The position numbers and the translations under genes are program-made. Positions 11,285-16,973 of a stretch of 55,667 bases of DNA are shown here, piece by piece. Numbering within the stretch: position 1 is the stretch's first letter; each line of letters begins with the position of its first letter. The DNA is taken from positions 1 to 55,667 of the forward strand of contig NZ_CAKLBV010000030.1 in NCBI RefSeq assembly GCF_920984675.1, given 5' to 3'. This stretch comes from Methylobacterium sp. Leaf118. Lineage in GTDB: Bacteria; Pseudomonadota; Alphaproteobacteria; Rhizobiales; Beijerinckiaceae. A model generated the notes under the pieces. The model was not told the DNA's origin. It made no database searches and saw nothing but the letters and a program-made list of their open reading frames with translations.

Positions 11285-11746
11285 ATGGCCGACATCAACG
11301 AGACCATCGTCCTGGAAACCACCAAGGGCCGCGTCGTCATCGCGCTGCGCCCCGACCTCGCCCCGAACCACGTCGAGCGGATCAAGACCCTGACGGGCCA
11401 GGGCTTCTACGACGGCGTGCCGTTCCACCGCGTCATCGACGGCTTCATGGCCCAGACCGGCGACCCGACCGGCACCGGTTCGGGCGGTTCGGACCTGCCG
11501 GACCTCAACGCCGAGTTCAACGCCGAACCGCATGTGCGCGGCACCTGCTCGATGGCGCGCACCAACTTCCCGCACTCGGCGAATTCGCAGTTCTTCATCT
11601 GCTTCTCGGACGCCCGCTTCCTCGACCGCCAGTACACGGTGTGGGGCAAGGTGATCGAGGGCATGGACGTCGTCGACACGATCAAGCGCGGCGAGCCCGT
11701 GAACGATCCCGACCGCATCGTGAAGGCCACCGTCGCGGCGGCCTGA
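11285..11746 (+). CDS. ppiB: Cytosolic cyclophilin-type peptidyl-prolyl isomerase
   Basis: The product is 153 residues, a single cyclophilin domain without signal peptide. It carries the same active-site segments as the exported paralogue: FHRVIDGFMAQTGD, GTCSMARTNFPHSANSQFFICF and GKVIEGMDVVD. The start ATG lies two bases after the stop of the upstream gene. Together with coaD, ppiA and the gene between, it forms a likely four-gene transcription unit ending at the hairpin at 11762-11789. Confidence 0.94.
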   Translation: MADINETIVLETTKGRVVIALRPDLAPNHVERIKTLTGQGFYDGVPFHRVIDGFMAQTGDPTGTGSGGSDLPDLNAEFNAEPHVRGTCSMARTNFPHSANSQFFICFSDARFLDRQYTVWGKVIEGMDVVDTIKRGEPVNDPDRIVKATVAAA

Positions 11747-11761
11747 TTCGTCCGGGACGGC

Positions 11762-11789
11762 GCGGCGCCGGGATCTCGCCCGGCGCCGC
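11762..11789. terminator. Hairpin between convergent ppiB and rtcB
   Basis: An 11-bp perfect GC stem (11762-11772 with 11779-11789) has the loop atctcg, with ctctcgttt following on the plus strand. The T-run is weak but the position between convergent genes fits. Confidence 0.65.
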
Positions 11790-11797
11790 CTCTCGTT

Positions 11798-13186
11798 TCA
11801 GCCGGCGGCCTGCGCCGCCGCGCGCTTGGCGGCCGCCTTCCTGCGCCACGGCGCGTCGGCCTCCCAGTCGCCGGCCATGATGGAGCCGTAGGGCTCGACC
11901 CGGTCGACGACCTCCGCCAGATCGTACGTGGCGATCTGGGCGCGCAGGCGGGCCGCGTCCTTGTAGGCGCCCGGAAGCTCCGACAAATCGGGCCGTCCGC
12001 AGAAGAAGCGCACGTCGATGCCCTCGGGCAGGGACGGGGCGTTCTCCCGCAGATAGGCCCTGCGGCTCATGTTGCGGCCCGCCCCGTGCGGGGCGAAACC
12101 GAGTGCGGCCGGTTGGTCGCGGTGGCGGGCGATCAGGATCGGCTCGGCCATGTTGAGCGGGATCAGCGTGCGCCCGTCATCGTCGGCCGAGAACCCCCGC
12201 CACGACGGGGTCGCCCCCTTGCCGTGGTAGTAGAGCCCGTCGTCGCGGCGGAACACGAAGTTGTGCTCGTTCCAGAACCGGTCCGCGACCGCGTTGCCCA
12301 GCATGCGCGCCACCCGGTCGTGGAGCGCGTAATGACTGGCCTTGGTCCAGTCCCTGACCACCTGCAGGGCCTCCCAATAGGCCCGGCCGTCGTCGGATTC
12401 CGCCCGGATCCAGGCGTTGTGCGCCGGGATCCGCGGGGCGACGATGGCCGTGTGCCGACGCGCGACCGCCATGCCCTTCCTGTAGAGCTGCGCCCCGAGC
12501 CCGCGTGAGCCGTGATGGGTGACGAGCGCCACCTGCCCCGTCGAGGCGAGATGCCCGACGAAGGCGAAGTGGTTGCCGTCGCCCTGGCTGGCGAAATGGC
12601 CGACCGCGATGTTGGCAAACTCCGCGAGGAAGCGGTTGCCCATCACCCCGGCCATCACCGCGTCCGGCGGCCTGACCACGCCGTGGCGTCCGCCGGGCCC
12701 GAAATGCGTCACCGCCTGCATCGCGTCGAGGACCCGCTTCGGATCGTCGGCCCGACGAAACACCGTGATCGCCACCGAGCAGCAGATGTCGGCCGAGTGG
12801 AAGCCCGGATGGATCGCGTCCGCGCAGGCGACCGCGCCGCCGACCGGGATCGTGCCCTCCGCGGAGCCCGACGGGCAGGCATCCGGCATCACCGCGCCCT
12901 TGACGATGGTCGGCACCCGCATGAGCGCATCCATGTGGGCGATGACGGCGGCCGCGTTCGCCCGCTCGGCCTCCGTCTCGGCATCGAGGAAGACGCCGAA
13001 CTCGAGGGCGTTGGTACGCAAGGCGAGCGGGTTGGCAGAGGGCTCGGTCGCGCGCAGATGCGCGCGGATCGCCGCATCGTCGGCGCCTTCCGCCCGCATG
13101 GCGTTGGCGATGGCCACCGCCGGCTTGAACCACGCACCGGGCTCGAAGCCCCAGGCGATGAGGTCGCGTCCGTTGATCGCGGTCAT
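11798..13186 (-). CDS. rtcB: RtcB-family RNA ligase, divergent
   Basis: RtcB enzymes join RNA 3'-phosphate (or 2',3'-cyclic phosphate) ends to 5'-OH ends using GTP and Mn2+. The product is 462 residues. Metal and guanylate ligands are visible: D133 and C136 in ADICCS, N205/H206 in GDGNHF, H224 in HHGSRGLG, H308 in NEHNF, and the guanylated His H367 in PHGAGRNMSR. Departures from the usual family: G-C-G-M after the first Asp is C-C-S-V, the Glu normally found after N-H-F-x is Phe209, and the usual C-terminal V-V-K-G is missing. The ATG at 13186 has GGAG seven bases upstream; an ATG at 13207 is possible. It follows the Ro60-like gene by 78 bases, in the same orientation. Confidence 0.88.
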   Translation of the reverse strand: MTAINGRDLIAWGFEPGAWFKPAVAIANAMRAEGADDAAIRAHLRATEPSANPLALRTNALEFGVFLDAETEAERANAAAVIAHMDALMRVPTIVKGAVMPDACPSGSAEGTIPVGGAVACADAIHPGFHSADICCSVAITVFRRADDPKRVLDAMQAVTHFGPGGRHGVVRPPDAVMAGVMGNRFLAEFANIAVGHFASQGDGNHFAFVGHLASTGQVALVTHHGSRGLGAQLYRKGMAVARRHTAIVAPRIPAHNAWIRAESDDGRAYWEALQVVRDWTKASHYALHDRVARMLGNAVADRFWNEHNFVFRRDDGLYYHGKGATPSWRGFSADDDGRTLIPLNMAEPILIARHRDQPAALGFAPHGAGRNMSRRAYLRENAPSLPEGIDVRFFCGRPDLSELPGAYKDAARLRAQIATYDLAEVVDRVEPYGSIMAGDWEADAPWRRKAAAKRAAAQAAG

Positions 13187-13264
13187 GATACCGCTCCATT
13201 TTCCCATGTTGTGAGGGTCCTCGAAAGGGGGGCGGGCGGCGCGAGGCCGTCCGCTCCCCTCCGT

Positions 13265-14869
13265 TCACGCGCGGAGAAAATCCGCGATCAGTGCGGGCGC
13301 CGCCGTGTCGAAGCCGACCACGTCGAGCATCCCGGCATCCTCCGGGTCGGCGATGCTGAAGCCGTTGGAGACGAGCCCCACGACCACGAGCTTGGCCGGA
13401 ATCCCGGTCTTCGCCCGGTAGTCCCGCAGCGCCTCGACCGGATGGACCGGGCCGGCCCAGGTCTCCGAATCCGTGTAGACCACGAACCCGTCGGCCCGGA
13501 CGCCCCGCTCCAGCGCCCACCGCATCGGCAGCGAACAATCCGTCCCGCCGAAGGGCAGGCCGGCGGTCGCCGCCACTGCCTGGTCGAGCCGCAGGGACGG
13601 CCCGATCGGCAGGGCGGTCAGCGCGGCCCCCTGATGCCAGGACCGGCCGGGCTCGGCGGTGAAGCCGAGCACCTGCCAGTGCTCCTCCGTCGCCGCGGTG
13701 ACGAGCGCCATCGCGGCGGCCGCCTCCCGGGGCGTCAGGGCCGTGCCCGCGACCGCTCCGCTCGCCATCGAGCCCGACACGTCGAGCGCCAGGACGAGGC
13801 GCCGGCCGGTCGGCTCGACGCCCGCGAAGGCGGTGTAGAAGGCCGCGTTCAGCGCCTCGACGATCTGCGCCACCGGCTCCCAGGAGAGCCGGCCGCGCAG
13901 GCCGCGCCCCGACGCGTAGGTCTGGAGCGCGATCAGCAGCGCCATCGGATGCAGGCGCGCCTTGAGCAGGCGCTCCCGGTCCGACAGCACGCCGACCACA
14001 TGGGCGGTCCCCGGCGAGAAGGGCGCGAGCGCCCCCGACGCGGTGAGCCGGCCGAGCTGGCGCACCAGGGCACCGACCGGCATGCGCTCGATCAGGGCTT
14101 CGTTCACCGCGCGGCTCGTCATCAGCCCCGTCGGCAGCGCCTCCCAGGGTAGGCCGTGCGAGCGCACCTGCGCCGCCGCGAAGGCCCCGTCGACGCCGTC
14201 CGTCTGCACGGCGGCGAAGGCGTGGACGAGGGCGGGCAGGTCCTCGGTCAGCGTGCCGCGGCAGATCCAGTCGAACAGCGCCTTCCGTGGCCGCTCCTCC
14301 GTCTCCGGATGCGCGAGCCGCAGGAGGTCGCGGTGCGTCCAGCCCTGGCGGGACCGGTACTTGACCGCCTGGTAGGCGAGCGCCTCCACGGACTTCGCCC
14401 GGTACCAGTCGCCGACCGCGCGCCGCAGGCCCCGGCCCCAGCCGCGCATCACCTCGACGGCGTCGGCGAACTGGAACAGATGCGTGCCGGTGCGGCAGAC
14501 CCGGGGCAGGGCGGCGAGCGCGAGGCGACGAGTCGCCTCGGCCTCCGCGGAGGCCGCCAGCGCGAGGGCGAAGATCGCCGGGCCCTGCTTGGGAGCCCGC
14601 CCCGCCTCGCTGACCGCGACGATGGCCGCCACCGCCCGCGCCCCGTCCTCGGCGATGCAGCGCATCACCGCGACGGCGTTCTCCCGCGTCATCGCCTGCT
14701 CGCCGGCGTAGTACGCGCCACCCTCGGCGCCCAGCACCAGGAAGCGGTCGAGCCGCGCCCAGTCGCTGATCGCGAAGGAATGGCCGCCGGCCGCGTTCGG
14801 CACGGTGCGGGGGATCGGCTCCGACTGCGGATTGCGCCGGAGCGAGAACAGCTTTCCATGGTTCAACAT
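13265..14869 (-). CDS. rsr: TROVE-domain Ro60-like RNA-binding protein (Rsr)
   Basis: Bacterial Ro homologues form a ring that binds misfolded RNA ends and Y RNAs, and can tether a Y RNA to polynucleotide phosphorylase. The product is 534 residues. The TROVE/HEAT-like part begins about residue 12 (RNPQSEPIP..N.AGG.SF..) and contains CIAEDG and QAVKYRSRQGWTHRDLLRLAHP. A C-terminal von Willebrand A domain (from about residue 365) has an intact MIDAS: DVSGS, then GGTD, then YTDSETW. The ATG at 14869 has aaaggag six bases upstream. It is the first protein gene of a unit with rtcB, and the untranslated region in front holds candidate Y RNAs. Confidence 0.9.
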   Translation of the reverse strand: MLNHGKLFSLRRNPQSEPIPRTVPNAAGGHSFAISDWARLDRFLVLGAEGGAYYAGEQAMTRENAVAVMRCIAEDGARAVAAIVAVSEAGRAPKQGPAIFALALAASAEAEATRRLALAALPRVCRTGTHLFQFADAVEVMRGWGRGLRRAVGDWYRAKSVEALAYQAVKYRSRQGWTHRDLLRLAHPETEERPRKALFDWICRGTLTEDLPALVHAFAAVQTDGVDGAFAAAQVRSHGLPWEALPTGLMTSRAVNEALIERMPVGALVRQLGRLTASGALAPFSPGTAHVVGVLSDRERLLKARLHPMALLIALQTYASGRGLRGRLSWEPVAQIVEALNAAFYTAFAGVEPTGRRLVLALDVSGSMASGAVAGTALTPREAAAAMALVTAATEEHWQVLGFTAEPGRSWHQGAALTALPIGPSLRLDQAVAATAGLPFGGTDCSLPMRWALERGVRADGFVVYTDSETWAGPVHPVEALRDYRAKTGIPAKLVVVGLVSNGFSIADPEDAGMLDVVGFDTAAPALIADFLRA

Positions 14870-14938
14870 CGCTCGCTCCTTTCGCCGCGGGGCGCATGCT
14901 CGCGCGTCCCGTGCCTCGTTGCAGCCGCGCAGTCGTGG

Positions 14939-15014
14939 GGTGGGCGAAGGATTCCAGGCGCCTTGCGGCACCCTCGGGAGTCGAACCCTGGGACCCCGTT
15001 AACCCTCGCCCTCC
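14939..15014 (-). ncRNA. Candidate Y RNA-like structured RNA A
   Basis: The ends pair over ten base pairs (15014-15004 with 14950-14939, one bulged T, one A-A mismatch). Inside are a short stem with the canonical tRNA T-loop TTCGACT (loop at 14985-14979) and a hairpin ggtgcc-GCAA-ggcgcc with a GNRA tetraloop (14972-14957). It lies 69 bases upstream of the Ro gene on the same strand. End-closing stem plus T-loop mimicry is the design of bacterial Y RNAs. The T-stem has only three pairs, and no D-arm is evident. Confidence 0.4.
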
Positions 15015-15028
15015 GGCCCGCGCGGCCG
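15014..15028. repeat. GC hairpin repeat unit 1
   Basis: cggcccgcgcggccg is self-complementary at its ends. It directly precedes RNA candidate A on the minus strand. Confidence 0.6.
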
Positions 15029-15051
15029 AATTTCTGTGTGGTTCGTCCGGC

Positions 15052-15099
15052 CATGCGGGCATGGGGACATGCGGGCACGGGGACATGCGGGCATGGGCG
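15052..15099. repeat. 16-bp tandem repeat, three units
   Basis: Three units of catgcgggcatgggga, with one or two substitutions (15052-15067, 15068-15083, 15084-15099). The cggggac segment inside can pair with the 5' end of RNA candidate B. The units have no spacers, so this is not a CRISPR array. Confidence 0.85.
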
Positions 15100-15202
15100 C
15101 CGGAAACGGAATGACCGAGCTACGGACCTCGCGGCCCGGCGGAACTCGAATCCGCGACCTCCGCGAGGAACCCTCGCGGCGCACTACCGATGACCGTCCC
15201 CG
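15078..15202 (-). ncRNA. Candidate Y RNA-like RNA B with tRNA-like core
   Basis: Minus-strand order matches a tRNA without acceptor stem. A D-arm-like segment (15195-15181) has A..GGTA in the loop. One base follows, then a stem of eight pairs (15179-15172 with 15168-15161), then a five-base variable region AGGTC. The last element is a perfect T-arm, a five-pair stem with loop TTCGAGT (15155-15139). The ends CGGGGAC (15202-15196) and GTCCCCG (15084-15078) pair over seven bases. The D-stem has two mismatches, and no CCA end or acceptor stem is present, so it is not a functional tRNA. The 3' end is ambiguous because the repeat offers alternative partners. Confidence 0.5.
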
Positions 15203-15219
15203 ATCGGCCCGCAGGGCCG
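15190..15219. repeat. GC hairpin repeat unit 2 with conserved flank
   Basis: cggcccgcagggccg (15205-15219) is preceded on the plus strand by gatgaccgtccccgat. The flank matches that of unit 3 (gatcaccgtccgctat), so these two are clearly duplicated. Confidence 0.65.
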
Positions 15220-15300
15220 TCGGACGTGTGGGATGGGAAGGATGACGCCGGCGCGTCACCTCGGGCGAGGGACGCCGCAACGGTCACGCGGACATGGGGC

Positions 15301-15380
15301 AGCGGACGATCGTGTCCTGACGGACACCGGGCCTCGCGCCTGACGGCGGAGGGAGCCGATTTAAGAGATCACCGTCCGCT
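15301..15380 (-). ncRNA. Candidate structured RNA C
   Basis: The terminal stem agcggacg (15380-15373) pairs with cgtccgct (15308-15301), then gtg with cac after a three-base bulge, eleven pairs in all. Its 5' strand is homologous to that of candidate B. It has no T-loop, and an internal gtgtcc/ggacac hairpin competes, so it is the weakest of the three. The strand is inferred from its neighbours. Confidence 0.3.
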
Positions 15381-15397
15381 ATCGGCCCGCGCGGCCG
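15368..15397. repeat. GC hairpin repeat unit 3 with conserved flank
   Basis: cggcccgcgcggccg (15383-15397) with flank gatcaccgtccgctat. It is about 180 bases from unit 2, which is itself about 190 bases from unit 1. Confidence 0.65.
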
Positions 15398-15563
15398 ACG
15401 CTTCCCCTGGATCGTGGCCGCTCAAGACCCGGACGGGCGCAGGCGGCGACACGGAGGTCGTTGCTCTTCATGCCATGCTCCGTCGAGGCGGGGCCAGAAA
15501 GGGACGCGGGCGTGAAAACGGGCGATCGGGGTTTCGTTGTGCAGAACGGGGAACCGAGCGCCG

Positions 15564-15579
15564 ACCGGCCCGCGCCGGT
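15564..15579. repeat. GC hairpin repeat unit 4
   Basis: accggc-ccgc-gccggt, a perfect six-pair hairpin of the same kind. Its flanks are less conserved. Confidence 0.45.
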
Positions 15580-15690
15580 GGTATTGCTGTCGAACTGCCG
15601 GTCATGAACGATCGAGGGCGGACGGGTCATTTCACCCCCGCGGCTCGCCTGCCGCGAACGTCCTCAAGGGAAGCGATCACCTCGGATCAC

Positions 15691-15705
15691 CGGCCCGGCA
15701 GGCCG
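15691..15705. repeat. GC hairpin repeat unit 5
   Basis: cggcccggcaggccg, preceded by cggatca; a degenerate copy of the same pattern. Confidence 0.4.
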
Positions 15706-15787
15706 ATGGGCGGTTGAGTACGGCCACGCCGTGCCTTGCGTCAACCCGAAACTTGAAAATTCTTTCAGTTTCGACCATCTCCTCACC

Positions 15788-16117
15788 ATGGCTCTCCCGA
15801 CCGACCTGCCCAGCCCGATCACCCCCGCCCAGATCCGCGCCGGCCGCGGATTGCTCAAATGGACGCAAGGGGTCCTGGCCAGCCGCGCCGCAGTCTCGGT
15901 GGTGACGCTGAACATGATCGAGAGCGATCAGGTCGCCCCCCGGGCCAAGACGCTGACCTCGATCCGCACGGTGCTCGAAGGGGAGGGTATCCGCTTCATC
16001 GGCAGCGAGAGCGAAGGGTTCGGGGTCGTGATGCGGCCGAGAGCGCGGCCCGAGGAACCCGTCCCGAGCGAAACCCCCAAAAAAGCGACGTCGAGATCCA
16101 TGCGGGCGGCCGGGTGA
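15788..16117 (+). CDS. XRE-like helix-turn-helix regulator
   Basis: The product is 109 residues. The helix-turn-helix spans roughly residues 8-65, in the rhizobial form [17 protein letters not shown]...[16 protein letters not shown], followed by a conserved FI(G)[11 protein letters not shown] motif and a charged tail. It resembles short chromosomal XRE proteins that regulate nearby genes. The ATG at 15788 fits the domain; an upstream start would add 19 unconserved residues. Its stop overlaps the GTG start of the pxpA-like gene, so the two are coupled. Confidence 0.8.
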   Translation: MALPTDLPSPITPAQIRAGRGLLKWTQGVLASRAAVSVVTLNMIESDQVAPRAKTLTSIRTVLEGEGIRFIGSESEGFGVVMRPRARPEEPVPSETPKKATSRSMRAAG

Positions 16118-16881
16118 GCGCCCGCATCGATCTCAACGCCGATCTCGGCGAGGGTTTCGGGCCCTGGCGCATGGGCGACGACGCCGCGCTGCTCGACATC
16201 GTCACCTCGGCCAACGTGGCCTGCGGCTTCCATGCGGGCGATCCCCACATCATGGTCGAGACGGTGCTCGCGGCGCGGGCGCGGGGCGTTGCCGTCGGCG
16301 CCCATCCGGGGTTTTCGGACCTGCGCGGCTTCGGCCGGAACCGGATTCTGGAGAGTCCGAGCCGGATCGAGCGGGACGTCGCCTACCAGATCGGGGCGCT
16401 CCAGGCCTGCGCGGCGCTGGCCGGCGGCCGGGTCACCCACGTCAAGGCGCACGGGGCGCTGGCCAATCTCGCCAACGAGGACGACACCATCGCCGCAGCG
16501 ATCGCCCGCGCGGTCGCGGCGGTCGATCCGAGCCTCGTCCTCGTCGTCATGCCGGGGCTCCCGGCCGAGCGGGCGGGCGAGCGCGCCGGCCTGCGGCTCG
16601 CCCGCGAGATCTACGCCGACCGGGGCTACGCCGCCGACGGCACCCTGCTGCCCCGCGCCGCGCCCGGTGCGGTGATCCACGACCCGCAGGCCGCCGCCGA
16701 GCGCGTCGCCCGCATGGTCGGCGCGGGCGCCGTGTTCACGGCGGACGGCCGGTCGATCCCGGTGGCGATCGACACCGTCTGCGTCCACGGCGACGGCGCG
16801 GCGGCGTTGACCCTCGCCCGCACGGTCCGCGCCGGGCTGGAGGCGGCGGGCCTCACCCTGCAGCCCTTCGCCGGGTCGTGA
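16114..16881 (+). CDS. pxpA: LamB/YcsF family 5-oxoprolinase subunit A
   Basis: PxpA is the ring-opening subunit of prokaryotic ATP-dependent 5-oxoprolinase, acting with PxpB and PxpC. The product is 255 residues. Motifs are [11 protein letters not shown] at the start, [33 protein letters not shown] and VCVHGD near the end. The GTG at 16114 overlaps the stop of the XRE gene. pxpB and pxpC are not in this window, so the partners must be elsewhere or the protein has another role. Confidence 0.9.
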   Translation: MSARIDLNADLGEGFGPWRMGDDAALLDIVTSANVACGFHAGDPHIMVETVLAARARGVAVGAHPGFSDLRGFGRNRILESPSRIERDVAYQIGALQACAALAGGRVTHVKAHGALANLANEDDTIAAAIARAVAAVDPSLVLVVMPGLPAERAGERAGLRLAREIYADRGYAADGTLLPRAAPGAVIHDPQAAAERVARMVGAGAVFTADGRSIPVAIDTVCVHGDGAAALTLARTVRAGLEAAGLTLQPFAGS

Positions 16882-16973
16882 TCCGGCGGATGCGGCAGCG
16901 CGGTGGGAATCGAGGGATCGAAACCGGAGCGCTCACGGTTTCTTGACCGGCGCGGGCCTGGAGGAAACCTCAG

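Larger units (their letters stand above)
14870..15787. other. 918-base gene-free region with structured-RNA candidates and hairpin repeats
   Basis: No protein gene here is credible; the short open frames lack codon bias and known domains. The region contains three stem-closed RNA candidates on the minus strand (14939-15014, 15078-15202, 15301-15380), five GC hairpins built on cggcccgc..ggccg (centred near 15021, 15212, 15390, 15571 and 15698) and a 16-bp tandem repeat (15052-15099). Bases 15400-15787 hold the last two hairpins, the upstream region of the XRE gene, and nothing else I can name. Confidence 0.7.

Noticed and set aside
12177..15086. Minus-strand open frame of about 970 codons overlapping the rtcB and Ro genes in another frame
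   Set aside because: Out-of-frame shadow; composition is Arg/Gly/Ala-rich and no domain is present, whereas the two named genes are intact.
15052..15099. CRISPR array
   Set aside because: The 16-bp units are directly adjacent with no spacers, and no cas gene is in the window.
15139..15195. A tRNA gene on the minus strand
   Set aside because: The T-arm, variable region and D-loop are tRNA-like, but there is no paired acceptor stem, no CCA position and the D-stem has mismatches. A tRNA-mimicking Y RNA fits better.
15541..15610. A fourth T-loop-bearing RNA near hairpin unit 4
   Set aside because: The minus strand has TTCGACA here, which breaks the T-loop consensus, and I found no good closing stem.
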